Shown here piece after piece: positions 1 to 10,029 of a stretch of DNA of 64,000 bases. Below the pieces are notes generated by a model that saw nothing but the letters and a program-made list of their open reading frames with translations, did no database searches and had not been told where the DNA came from. Origin of the DNA: Thelonectria olida (lineage: Eukaryota > Ascomycota > Sordariomycetes > Hypocreales > Nectriaceae); contig JAGPYM010000038.1 of assembly GCA_020736575.1 (NCBI GenBank), positions 186,001 through 250,000 on the forward strand, read 5' to 3'. The position numbers and the translations under genes are program-made. Position 1 is the stretch's first letter, and each line of letters opens with the position of its first letter.

Positions 1-403
1 GGAGTCTCCTGGTATCGCTGTTTTTAGTGAGGTATATTACCATAGATCCGTATGCCTTTGCGCTGTCCTTTCGACTCAACCAGGCCATCTTGGCAATCTG
101 GACTTCATTCTCCTGGCCCAAGGCTTCCATTGCCCCAGGAAGGACCTTGCCTTCCTGGTCGAGAACGACTGGGCGATTGATGTTGTCAACTTTGACTCGG
201 TACAGTTGGTCTCGGAGGACTCTCGCACCGGGAGCCTTCTTGGCCTCGACGATGGCCTTGATCCTCTTCAGTTCTTCTTCGTTCCTACCAATAACCCTCA
301 GGCGGTTGATATTTCGTCCATCTCTGGTCACTGCAACACATCGCCATCTAGGTTGGTCGCTAGACGTTCGCATTTCCTGTTCAATGGTCTTGCGAAGAAT
401 TGA
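1..403 (-). pseudogene. Tad-type LINE ORF1 (Gag-like) fragment, C-terminal part
   Basis: Reading the minus strand gives an uninterrupted frame that runs off the left edge. It has the conserved layout of fungal Tad-clade LINE ORF1 proteins: an EMRTSSDQPRW start, a VTRDGRNINRLRVIGRNEEE block, then LPGAMEALGQENEV and a SAKAYGSMVIYL tail. ORF1 of these elements binds the element RNA. No ATG begins this frame; homology fades upstream of about 403, so it is a truncated copy or the interior of one cut by the window. The first 40 or so bases of homology are shared with the end of another ORF1 fragment at 24898-25581, which carries the other half of the protein. Identification rests on family memory of ORF1 block order; no catalytic residue is involved. 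Confidence 0.65.
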
Positions 404-3040
404 TGAGCCTCGCATGGAAGCCGGCCGAAGAAGGCATGACGGTTGAGGCAGATGGATTTATCGCTCGAGAGCCAAATCATCCCCGAGTCCTGCTCAGGCA
501 GAGCCCGGTGGCATTCTTAAAGGTTCTGCTGACCAAGATTCGCCGAGAGCCCGAGACTGTGAGGGGATTGACAAGACTCACTGGGAAAATTCCTGGGCCA
601 GTTTCTTTTGTGATACATTTGATCAATTTATTCTAATGACTTTTATTTATTCCTTTTATTTACAGCTGTTATTGCGGTTGCGCAACTGAATACCTTCTCT
701 AAAACACTCTGACGCTTATTTTTTTGACCTCTTCTAAGCAGTTTTGTGGACAGATTGTGGTTTTCAGTAGTTTCCTCTTGCTTTTCCCTGCCTCAACAGA
801 CTAATCCGGCAAGAGCCAAAAAGATCAACCAATCCGCACACAATGTACGAGGATTGCACCACACATCTGTATATAAGGCAACCCCTTACATATGTTCAGA
901 GACATCCTTTTCAATCCCGGCTTCTAGAGCTGCCGCAGGCCAAGCAAGCCTCTTTGCCTCAAAGTCCTCATCATCATACAGATCTTCTAGGTTTCCAAGT
1001 CTCGGTCAGAAAGCTTTCTCTTGCGGCTACGGGTTTCGGGAGAGTCGGGCTAACTATCATATCTTTGATCAGTGGAGCCAAACAGGATCTGGTAATCTGA
1101 CCGCCTTGGTACTTGAAAATGATCAAAAAGATCAGTCTTATGATAGGGTATGTATGTCTTTAGCTTCGAGATATTCCAATGCCCCCTTCAGCCGGGCTTT
1201 TTTGGTGTGTTATAGTGTGTGTACGACATCTTGAAGGTTGGAAGGTTGGAAGGTTGGTGTGAGTGAGCGGGCAGGGTCTTTTGTGTGTGCCATTTTTTTT
1301 TTTTTGGGGGGGGGGGGGGAAACGCCCTTGCTACTGTAACGCACTGCACTATCAAATGTACGTGTGTCACTTGCTAGTGAGGCTTCGGGGTCAACTGCTC
1401 CGTAAGAGATGAGGATGAAAGGTCAGATTCGATGTAAAACTAAGCCATGAACCGAGTGACGGTGAGATCTGTGGAAAGATTTAGCGGGGGCCCTTCCAAG
1501 GAGGAACCTGAACAACGCCCCAACCATTTATCCTTTGCCACTGTTTTTGCAGCCCGTCTGTTCAACCCGTCCTTGGAAGCATCCACTTTCGGCAGGGCCT
1601 GCAGGGAAGCTGTTCTCTGCTTGAGCGACGGATCGAGGCTAGCCACGTCTGTGGAGGCGCTTGGTTGGTCCCCTTAGTAAAGTTGGACAGGACACAGACG
1701 GGGCGGTTTGGAACCCCGTCCATCACCCAATAGTCTGAGACTGGTGGACGCCTCCTTCCCTTTCAGGTGCTGCTGAGAAGGTATTGCGAGACATGGACAG
1801 GTTTGTGACAAAGCCATCCGCAGTTCGTCCTCCGTCAGGCCAGAAGAATTGGTCGGTGAGGCCGCACGGCGTTGTTGCTAACAGTGGGCGATGGCATGGC
1901 CATTCAACCATTCCCACCCCTGGTCGCCTAACAGAACTGATGGGGGACCCCAACAAGTGCATCTGTTCCCAGGCGATTGGAAACTGGACTGTGAATGACG
2001 CGGAACGGCGGCAGTGGACTCGCTAGCTGGGAACCCTTGCGATGGGGCAACATCGTCTTCCCATTCCCATGGCGCATTTCCAAACATCAGACTGGCTCCA
2101 GGGATTTTCTCATAATCATTGACACGCTGAAGCGAAAGCATTGCACGGCGATAATAAGCAGGGAGTGCTTAGTTTTGACTTGTTGATGGGACTTGCTTCG
2201 GCCCGAACGCGCTGCGTAACCTTGCCGCGCATCTCAGGGTCTGTCATGAACGGTTTTGTCCACGATAGAGAGATGACATCTCAGGGCTTCTGAGACATAA
2301 TAATTCGATAGACCTGTTTAGGGCCAAGAACTAACATTGCGGCGCACGGTCAAGGCAAAATTGGTGCTTTTCGAGTCCCCCATTCCTCGCACACACGCAG
2401 GCAGCAACGGTGGGCAAATCGACGGCTTCCTAGTCGGTGCTAGTAACAAAGCACCAAGCCAAATGTTGTCTCTCGACCAGAGACAATGTGATGTCTCACA
2501 TTTCCTAACAACCCCCCGAAGCTGAGAGGATTTATGGTGGTTTGTCGTTAATTCAGTTCTTATTGATGGAAAACTGAGCCGAGCATTGGTTGCATTGCGA
2601 GCAAAAGAAAAAAATAAGTGGAACCGGAGTGTTGTTGTGGTTATATGCGGACGTTTAGTGCGTCCTGCCCTGTCCGTCTCACCCAAATAATTCTGACAGG
2701 GGTGGCTTTGTCACAAATCGACGGGACAGCTTAGCATCACAAGCCCAAAACCAGCCCCAAAAGCAAAAGGATCAGCACCAAGAAAACGCCCCCAAAGCCG
2801 ATACCACACTCGTAATAAAAGCACAGAGCAGAAACTACACCATCGGTTTCCAGTCGGGTGCCATTTGGTGTGGTCCCGGACATGCTGGCGTTCGCTCTGA
2901 GCCGTCCAGCCAGACGGCCGCGGCCACCCCCCCCCCCCAAAAGCAAATATCCCCGTCGAGTCGTACCATTTTTTTTGTGTTTGAGATTGGAGATCTCTGA
3001 AGCCCAGGTGCTACTGCACCGAGCTATCGTCATGGGCTTG
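404..3040. other. 2.6 kb without a recognisable gene
   Basis: Short overlapping frames occur on both strands (for example 746-1234 plus, 1878-2141 minus, 2318-2686 minus), but none shows a known domain, consistent codon bias or splice-supported continuation. The region around 950-1200, read on the minus strand, looks like degraded protein-coding sequence with several stops, which I could not assign. Low-complexity tracts are listed separately. Confidence 0.5.
1234..1319. repeat. Low-complexity tract: GGAAGGTT triplication and T13-G14 run
   Basis: Three tandem copies of the octamer GAAGGTTG begin at about 1234. At 1293-1319 there is a run of 13 T followed directly by 14 G. Such runs are length-unstable and prone to sequencing error. 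Confidence 0.85.
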
Positions 3041-4133
3041 TCTGTCGGTGCAGAACTGTCATGTCTGTCTTAGTGATGATGGTGATGAACGCCCCTAAAA
3101 TGTCTCGCTCGTTGTCACCGTCACCATCGCCTTAGCCTTCGTGTTGCTGGGTCTAGCCTCTGCTCTGTCTCCCCGTGTCTTTGAGTCGGTTGGTGGAGAG
3201 GAGATTGGCGAGGCGAGATTGGGAAGAGAGCTCGTGGAGAGATGACACCCCCCGGATCTGTACATGTCAAATGGAAAATAACACCGCTTTTGCCCTAGAT
3301 GGATCATGAGATTTTGTTCGTCGATGTGCCCTTGTTCATAATTTACCATGATTGACTTTCCTTGATCCGTTCCCCGTCTCCTCCGAATTCTTGTTATCCT
3401 CCCCGCTTCTCTCCCCACCACCGTACAATTGTAACCGTCTCTGCTTCCCCAGGGATCCCTACCAGATTCCACAGGAAGCGAACTTCAAGCCTCCCTGCCC
3501 GGTGGTACGGTACAGAGTACCGCCAGCCGCAGGCCTTCATCGAGGATAATTGTCCACTCACGGTAGCGAAAAGAGTGCAGCGCAGCACTGGGCTCTCACA
3601 CTGCAGCAGGGAATTAACGCCATTGCGCAAAGTGCAAAGTGCCCTTGGCCCATCACAGCGCAGCTCCCACCCCTTCTGTCACATTCCTAGTGGGCGGCAG
3701 AACACCAATTGTCGCCAGCGTACGAGGGCCGAGCCAAGTATCCATACCTTGAGCCAGCTGACCCATGTGCAGCCTCCCCAAGAGTGTCCATGCCCGGCCA
3801 GCATCCCACCCTAGCGCCACCACGAGGGTCTCTTTGCCTTCGCGCCTCAGATCTGCCCACCCCCCTGACCCGCCCCATGTTATTTGTTTCTTTGCTCCTT
3901 TGCCTCTTATGTCGTCTCCGCGGCCCCTCCCTACCCCCCTACCCCCAGCCGGATCTACCCAGGTCAGATGAATCTACGGCCCTAAGTTGCACCAAATCAT
4001 CACTGGTAATAGCCAGACCCGCTATGGACTCGGCTGACGTTGGTGCTAGGCAAAGGTCCGTCTGGATTTCTTAAACGGGTGTGCTGCCACCGGAGTGTGC
4101 TCACATATCTCTGCCGCACCCATGTTAACACAG
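3041..4133. promoter_or_regulatory. Long pyrimidine-rich upstream region of nsdD
   Basis: About 1.1 kb before nsdD is strongly C/T-rich on the plus strand, with CCCC, CTCC and TCTC tracts between 3350 and 3980. Pyrimidine-rich tracts are typical around fungal transcription starts. Several short ATG-led frames (3352, 3709, 3765, 4040) would act as upstream ORFs if they lie in a transcribed leader. nsdD orthologues are known for long leaders with upstream ORFs; their presence here is inference from position. Confidence 0.4.
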
Positions 4134-4277
4134 CCTTTCTTCCTATGGCCGTCACTCTGCTCCTAACTCTGAATACCCTCCACCCCAACACCACCATTCT
4201 CAGCATCCGTATCAACATCATCGTCATCACTCCCCATACTCTCGGGATCCTCTAGATAGGTCGTACCGGGACCTCCC
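4134..4277 (+). other. nsdD: Probable nsdD coding sequence in a shifted frame
   Basis: Directly upstream of the nsdD ATG, the +1-shifted frame encodes a His/Pro/Gln/Tyr-rich stretch (blocks SSYGRHSAPNSEYPPPQ, HHHSQHPYQHHRHH, SPYSRDPLDRSYRDLPP). Its composition matches NsdD N-terminal regions rather than random translation. An AG splice acceptor (ACAG at 4130-4133) opens it. The frame runs out of phase with the following ATG at 4281 by one base, so either a one-base indel has separated the N-terminus or the true start is 4281 and this is an upstream coding remnant. Called from composition only. Confidence 0.4.
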
Positions 4278-4280
4278 GCC

Positions 4281-5627
4281 ATGGCCACAACAACTCTCAT
4301 CACTTCGAGCGCCCACTATCAACCTCAACCCTCTTCCTACTCCTCGAATTATTCCCATTCGTCGACTGCCAGCATCTCCAATATGATTTCTTCCACGGTG
4401 CCTCGAAAATCTGTTGATGACAACGAATCCCCCAACCGCCAGTCACTACCCTCCATCTCTGAGGTTATCCAAGGGGCGAAACCAGCGCACTACCCTACCG
4501 CGCACTGGACCATTCCGCCCAGCTCCGGCCTGCCTTCACCTTTTTCATCAGCCCCCCGATCTTTCTCTGAGGCTGAAAAGCACCACTCTCCACAGCCTTT
4601 GAACCATGTCTCACTCCCTCCCCGGCAAGGTGCCTTGCCTACCTTCTCTAACTCTCCCCGGCTGCCTTACAACAGCCGACCCTCTTTGCCCTCAGTCTCT
4701 GACCGCCAGCCGACTCCCATCTCCAAGCCCAACATGCTCACCCAACACCTCCATCTGGAGCAGCAAAACGCTCAATCTCATCATATGAACGGTGTCTATT
4801 CTCAGACACCGCCCGTGTCATATCAATCTAGTCAACGTCCTCCTCCCGGCAAAATGCCATTACCTTCGTATCCGATCTCTCCTCAACATGCCATTCCACC
4901 CCACGCTCCAGGACTCTATGACCCCAGGGCTCCTCCCTGCGTGGAAGAGGATTACTCGGCTCGTGGTAGATGTGACTACAACACTCTCAACAGACGCTTT
5001 GGGAGCTGGAACTACGAAGACTCCTTAGGGCGAGTGAGTACTCGAGATTTGCGCTACTAGTACCATGTCTAATTATTTTCAGATGGACACCTCTGCCCGT
5101 ATCATCTTCAACTTTGCAGAGGCTTACAGCCTGATTGCCCAAGAGCAGCACGGCGTCCACACTATTCCTGAGAGACTACCTACCGAGCGCGAGGTTACCG
5201 ATATGCTTAGTAACGTCGACCTCATCAAGTGTTCACTTGCACAAGTCCGAGACTTGGTCCAGACCTCGATTCAGAATGAGCGAGCTCGGGAAGGAGCGAC
5301 GAAGGGTTACGATGACGAACACGATGTGCCTATGTACGGAGATGCAATGAAGCCCCAACACGGCATCACCGAAGTCAAGAAGCGGCGTGGTGTAAGTATG
5401 GGTCCGTTTCAGAGAAAAGCTAAGGCTAACATTGAGTCCAGCGTGCAGGTCCTCCTGGCAGATGCCACAGCTGCAGCCGAACTAACACCCCAGAGTGGAG
5501 ACGCGGACCTGATGGTGCTCGAACGCTCTGCAATGCCTGTGGTCTTCACTACGCCAAGCTGGAGAGAAAGCGACAACTAGAAGCGAGATCTATCCGTCCG
5601 AAACCCGATGACGGTATCCGACTCTGA
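4281..5627 (+). CDS. nsdD: GATA-type zinc-finger transcription factor, NsdD/SUB-1 type
   Basis: This is a nuclear DNA-binding regulator; NsdD/SUB-1 orthologues control sexual development, conidiation balance and light responses. I model three exons, 4281-5033, 5083-5391 and 5442-5627, with 49- and 50-nt GT-AG introns (GTGAGT and GTAAGT donors), giving 415 residues. Residues 1-250 are low-complexity Ser/Pro/Gln/His-rich sequence. About residues 255-320 form a conserved helical block (FNFAEAY, LPTEREVTDML, AQVRDLVQ). The single C-terminal finger has the GATA pattern C-x2-C-x18-C-x2-C within RCHSCSRTNTPEWRRGPDG and TLCNACGLHY, followed by a basic tail. All four zinc ligands are present. It is somewhat shorter than the roughly 460 residues usual for NsdD, and the missing N-terminus may lie in a shifted frame just upstream. 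Assignment to NsdD rather than another single-finger GATA protein rests on the helical block and finger tail. Confidence 0.78.
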
Positions 5628-5691
5628 GGCTCACCGCCTCTGCGCCCCTTCAAGCTGCACACGACGCTTTAGGAATCCTAAAAAGCATGTG

Positions 5692-5988
5692 TGAAGCTAC
5701 GCAACTTTCGACCCTCGCCATAATATTCCCCTTTACGTTGATGACGATTTCGAACCTGATTACAGAACTCTAGAACTCCCGATATATGATACCCCGAGTG
5801 CTTGCCCTACCCACCAAAGTCAGCTTCAAGACGGAGGACTACCGTTACTTCAATCGAGTGATTGGGACCCGACGTTCCAAGATGACGAGCTCAACCCAAC
5901 TTGTATTCATTATTACATCGAGTGGAAGCTTGAACTCAAGAAGGGAAGACTGTCGAAGCTCAGAACGCAGAAGTCGACCATACTATGA
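5692..5988 (+). pseudogene. Fragment of an unnamed fungal domain with a YxEWK core
   Basis: After an in-frame stop, this frame reads about 98 residues to TGA at 5986-5988. It has an acidic lead (NIPLYVDDDFEPDYR), a Ser/Asp-rich linker and then a conserved block centred on HYYIEWKLELKKGRLSK. I recognise this Y-x-x-E-W-K motif from a widespread family of fungal hypothetical proteins without a known function, in which it is followed by about 100 more residues. That second half is absent here. A second relic of the same family lies at 56671-57163. No start codon or splice sites could be fixed, so this is called a relic. Confidence 0.45.
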
Positions 5989-6364
5989 CCCCGTGATATT
6001 GAACTGCCCTTGGCAACAAAGCAGAGCAGCCGCCGTGCTTCTCAGAACTCCGGGCCAGCCTCGCCAGCCTCCCAGCCAGTCAGTGGCCCGACCGTGGACC
6101 TGCTATAAGAGTCTTTGGGACCGAGTCCACGAACGAGGTGCCAGGTTTTGTGAGGATCACGACCATTTCTCAAGCAATAATGGATGGAATCTAAGATGTC
6201 TGTGTGTTGTAGATGTCGTCAGTCATGACTAACTCCAAGAGGACAAACAACTCACCAACTCGTCACCTCTGTCTTCCATGCCCTTCGTCCCTAGGAAGCC
6301 TCCACCCACACGATGATCACCATCATCAGAGTCACAATCACCGCCCGGGCCCCTCCCTCTCTCT
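5989..6364. other. No gene recognised
   Basis: This stretch lies between the domain relic and the converging Cys-rich gene. A plus-strand frame continues briefly with Pro/Ser-rich sequence and then stops. I see nothing assignable. Confidence 0.5.
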
Positions 6365-6583
6365 CTACCACTTCCTAGACGCCCGGGTTAGCTTCCGCGC
6401 CAGATCGGCTCTCTCCTCCCTCGCATTGCGACAAACACCACACTCGCTTTGAACCACCTCGCCTGTCACCTTCGACACGAACTTGCCGCACATGGCCCAG
6501 CACGGCGTCATCTCCACGGGCTGCTCGCCCACGCGCCGCCCGCATGCCTGACAGATGAGCGTGCCCAGGTTGGTGAAGCACAT
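6365..6583 (-). CDS. Small Cys-rich (MC-CxxCG type) protein, hypothetical
   Basis: An ATG-led 72-residue frame on the minus strand carries evenly spaced cysteines: MC at residue 2, CxxCG at 12-16, CxxxC near 28-32 and CxxC near 48-51, ending in a basic helix. This spacing suggests one or two structural zinc sites. Fungi have many short proteins starting MC with a CGH or CGR and paired cysteines; their function is not known to me. A second protein with the same spacing occurs at 17626-17877. The gene may have further exons upstream. The alternative frame over the same bases (6375-6581) has no such pattern. Confidence 0.5.
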   Translation of the reverse strand: MCFTNLGTLICQACGRRVGEQPVEMTPCWAMCGKFVSKVTGEVVQSECGVCRNAREERADLARKLTRASRKW

Positions 6584-7216
6584 GCTGGTCCTTTGGTGTA
6601 TTTATGTGCTTGTTCTCGGCGGGCAGAAAAGGGTGTTTTCAATTCTTCTCACCAGTCTTATAGTTCAGGTAAGACAAGGTCAGCTAGTGGGGCGTTTAGA
6701 GACGTGGACTTCATGAGGGTGGCGGGGTATCGGGACATCAACGTCAAGTGCGAAAGAGGGTGGAAGGGATGGAATTGCCGCGGCCAGTTTGAACGAAGGG
6801 AGGCCGTTAACAATGCAGAGCGTAAGGTTCGTCGCGGCGAAGCGGCTTGAAGGGCCAGGCTTGGAGTAATTATATGTTTCGGCACGCGAATCAGGGACGC
6901 GGCCGCCCTTGGGCTGCTGGGCACACGGTGATGGCGCTGGTGGCCTTCTATCCTGTCTGACGGTGGTGGCTCACTTCGCGGCGGCCGGCATTCCAGCGCC
7001 GATTCACAGTACGATCGACAGTAACGGGGATCTTGCCTGACTCATATTGATGAGAATAAGGTCTCTGAGAACCTTGCCTCGGCATTCAGGTAGTCTTCCG
7101 CCACTTGTATGGCCCCTGGAGTCATTGGTGACCTCACGAGTCAAGAGGGACAGAGTGTGTATGGTTTGGCCGCAACGGGTCACCTGTCGCTGCGGTCTTA
7201 TACGTAAACGCGTTAG
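6584..7216. other. No gene recognised; left flank of the DIRS element
   Basis: GC-rich sequence with short frames on both strands and no identifiable domain. It may contain the terminal repeat of the DIRS-type element to the right. I could not find the split or inverted repeats expected of that class. Confidence 0.4.
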
Positions 7217-8200
7217 TTAGACCGTAGCGTCAGAGAGGGCCCAAATGACCCGGGCCAAACTAGGATGGTGGAGGGGACGGCGGTGGAACCAGCAGAGACA
7301 GCGGAGCCGGCCAGCCTGTCTGGAACTGGTGGTTGAGCTGTATAGGACTGACGCGTTCGTCGTGAAATACACCCTGAAAGCCCCCGAGGTCCATCTCCCA
7401 AGCACCTGAATCTGGTCGTCGAGGATCCCACTATCGTGCGCATGTTGCACCGCACCCTTCCGAAAACTGTGGCCTGAGTAGTCGTCCGTCTGTAACCCAA
7501 GTGCTCTCAGCTTAGTAGAAAAGGTAGAGAGGAAGTTGCTGCGACTAAATGGTCGTCTGTGGAAGGAGAACAACGGGGCGTCGGGTCCTCTGGGGTCGAG
7601 AAGTAGCAGCTTCTGAAGCGCGTCTACCGGGCATGCTCCGTCTCCTGTTTTCGCAAGAATGATCTGTACTCCTTCGTGGCGGCGGTCCGTCTTACTCCGC
7701 TTGAGTGTGAGTTGCGCATGGTCTAACGAGAACGAGAATCTGATGTCTGAGCGCGTTAGCTTTGTTGCTAAGAAGATAGAAGGTGTGCCGAGGTCTTCTC
7801 TCTTGTAGGTGAATTCGCCGATGCGGAGGAACGCAGCAAATGCCACCCGGCATGCGGTTGCGAAGTTTAAGTCGTCTTTGAGGCCTGTAGTCATCTCCGA
7901 GGACTGCAACGGAAGTGTAGCTATGCCTGCTGATAGTTTCGTAATGGCCTCGCGCGAAATGGGCTTTCTGACCCGTACTTTGGTCGTTGGGGTAAGTCTT
8001 CTCGCGCCGTCGATGAGACGCCGAAAGTGTTTGTTATCAAAGAGTTTATCATCAAGGAAGTTATCAACATGGTAGGCTCGGAGCGCGGCTAAGAGCCTAA
8101 GTCTGCCAGTGCGGTATCTGGCTTGACTGCTTTCTGGCTGGAATTGCCAAGGAGTCGTGAAGTCAGCCACGAGATCAACGACTGCCTTGAAGCTAGCCAT
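7217..8200 (-). CDS. Tyrosine recombinase of the DIRS element
   Basis: This 327-residue ATG-led frame has the phage-integrase fold signature. An N-terminal SAM-like helical part (to about residue 100) is followed by a catalytic domain. That domain has the first Arg in the AFAAFLRIGEFTY block (about residue 125), the GHSFRKGA box carrying the HxxR pair (about 245), a LGRWTSGAF box and a likely nucleophile Tyr in FRVYFTTN (about 280). The family cuts and rejoins DNA through a 3'-phosphotyrosine and would integrate the circular cDNA of a DIRS element. The last 40 residues after the tyrosine are rich in Arg/Ser/Leu and look like read-through into unrelated sequence. The frame has no stops, unlike the RT frame beside it, so it could still be expressed. 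Confidence 0.72.
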   Translation of the reverse strand: MASFKAVVDLVADFTTPWQFQPESSQARYRTGRLRLLAALRAYHVDNFLDDKLFDNKHFRRLIDGARRLTPTTKVRVRKPISREAITKLSAGIATLPLQSSEMTTGLKDDLNFATACRVAFAAFLRIGEFTYKREDLGTPSIFLATKLTRSDIRFSFSLDHAQLTLKRSKTDRRHEGVQIILAKTGDGACPVDALQKLLLLDPRGPDAPLFSFHRRPFSRSNFLSTFSTKLRALGLQTDDYSGHSFRKGAVQHAHDSGILDDQIQVLGRWTSGAFRVYFTTNASVLYSSTTSSRQAGRLRCLCWFHRRPLHHPSLARVIWALSDATV

Positions 8201-8297
8201 GCTAATAAGTTTTGTAGCGCGCAGTGCCTCTCGTAGTTACGCTAAACGGAGAGGTATACGGAGCGCGTATTGGCGCCGAGTCCGTTCCAGAGCAGCT

Positions 8298-9903
8298 TTA
8301 GGTGGCCTGCATTAAGCTGATGAGCTCGTGAAGAGAACCGCGCGGGCGGTTCAATACCGAGAGGTCCTGCCAGTGGGAATAAATGTTAGCAATCTCTTGA
8401 AGGTTATTACGTGAGAGCGCATTTGCTAATGTGTTTTCCCCGGAGGGGAGCCAACGTGGCACAATTTGGATGTCTCTCGCCGCCGCTAGGATAAGCAAGC
8501 TCTTCAGAGGTGCATTAGGCGGACCATGAAGGAAGCCTTGTAGAATGGCGTCTACTTCGTTGGTATTAATGTGCGCGTGTGCGTCTTGAGCAAGGGCCAA
8601 TGAGGCAGCATTGCATACATGAAGCTGGTGACAATGGGCCAGCCAGCAGTCTGATATAGACTTAGATGAGAAGAAGAAGAGCCCCTGGCCTATAGTGGAG
8701 GCATTTGTGTATAGGTGCGTGATGTTGCGACGGCAGGGGTCAACTAGGAGTACGCCGTTGAAGAGAGACAAGGAGTCCCTCCACCATTCCAAATCGTCAC
8801 GTACCTCGTAAGGGATACGGCGGCGCGCGCTCCTCCCACGTGAGAAAGTGGCTTGGAAGGTGTATAGAGACTGCAGCCTTGTTCTTCCTAGCCCGACAAC
8901 TCTTGAGCAGAAGGCTAGTAAACCTGTAAGACTCTCTGTTTGCTTGAGGGTAAGACTCGCCGCGTTGAGGGCAGCTGCGGCGTCCAGTGTGGCGCGGCAC
9001 AACTTCTCTGGAGGCAGGCGAACTTCCATTACGATGGAGTCGATTTGAATGCCTAGGACCGCAACGCATGTCCCTTGCTCGTCCTTGTTGGTGTTGCGAG
9101 GGATGTCTAGGTAGACGGTTACCACGTTATAGACCTCGTCAAATGCACCTGCAGAGTCGGACATTGAGGGAGATTTTGTAATGGCGATGAAGTCGTCTAG
9201 GTAATGGTTGATGTGGAATGCAGGAAGGAGGCACTAGAGTATCCAATGGAGAGCCTCCTCGAAGAGGTTGAAGAGAAATGGGGCTGTTGCCAGGCCAAAG
9301 GGGAGGCAGCATTCGACGTAGGTGGAATCGTTCCACTGAAAGGCTAGGAGATGCTGGTTATCCTCGACAACGGGGACTATTCGGAAGGCGTCCTTAATGT
9401 CCCTTTTAATTATTGTGCAACCTGGGCCCGCCTGTATAATCTGGTCGTATATATCGTCGATCTTCATGTACTCGATAGTTGACTACCTAGTTGTCCGGTA
9501 TACCCTGGTTAACGCCTCGTCTAAGGGGCCAGGATAGGTCATGGATGCGGCGCCATCCCCCATCATGCTTAGGGACTAACCCAAGCGGCGAAATAAAGGA
9601 AGGTTTAGAGGCTAGTCTAACCCGACAGATGCTCAGGTCCTCTGCTAGTTTGCCCGTGATAATGCTGGGTTTGTGTATGTAGTGGTTGGTGGAGTGACAA
9701 GAGTGTTTCTTGCCTCTGTAGCCTATCTGGACGCCGTAGGTTAGGATGCCAGCGAGAGTAGGCCCAAGATTTCCGGGATAGTAACTAAGGAGGTTGCTCC
9801 AGCTTCGTGCATGTAGTGGCGAAGGAGAGGACTGTAGTTTCGGGCAGTTCTGGCTTGAAAACAGGGTATTGGACGGCCGTATTAGGCCTTGCCGGTTGGC
9901 CAC
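8298..9903 (-). pseudogene. Reverse transcriptase-RNase H of the DIRS element
   Basis: The frame from 9903 carries RT fingers (FISPLGLVPKHDGGWRRIHDLS, given here as a block near 9560-9600) up to TAG at 9487. After a frameshift near 9480 the palm continues (IIKRDIKDAFR, then LPFGLATAPFLFNLFEEALHW) to TAG at 9234. In the same frame the active-site box YLDD (about 9190-9204) leads into the 9164-8298 frame, a DIRS-type RNase H region with the catalytic region around TNAS. The order and box sequences match fungal DIRS RT rather than Gypsy or Copia. The 9234 TAG sits after HWIL, where related proteins usually have Gln, which suggests a CAG to TAG change. Confidence 0.7.
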
Positions 9904-10029
9904 AAGGTATTACGCTTGTCGATAATACGTAGGAGGCTGTCCCGTTGTATTCGATAGGGCCTCTCCTCACCGCTCTGCTTGCTTGCTTTTTTTATTTCTT
10001 CTTGGGGCAAGATGAGGCACCGTGCTCGC

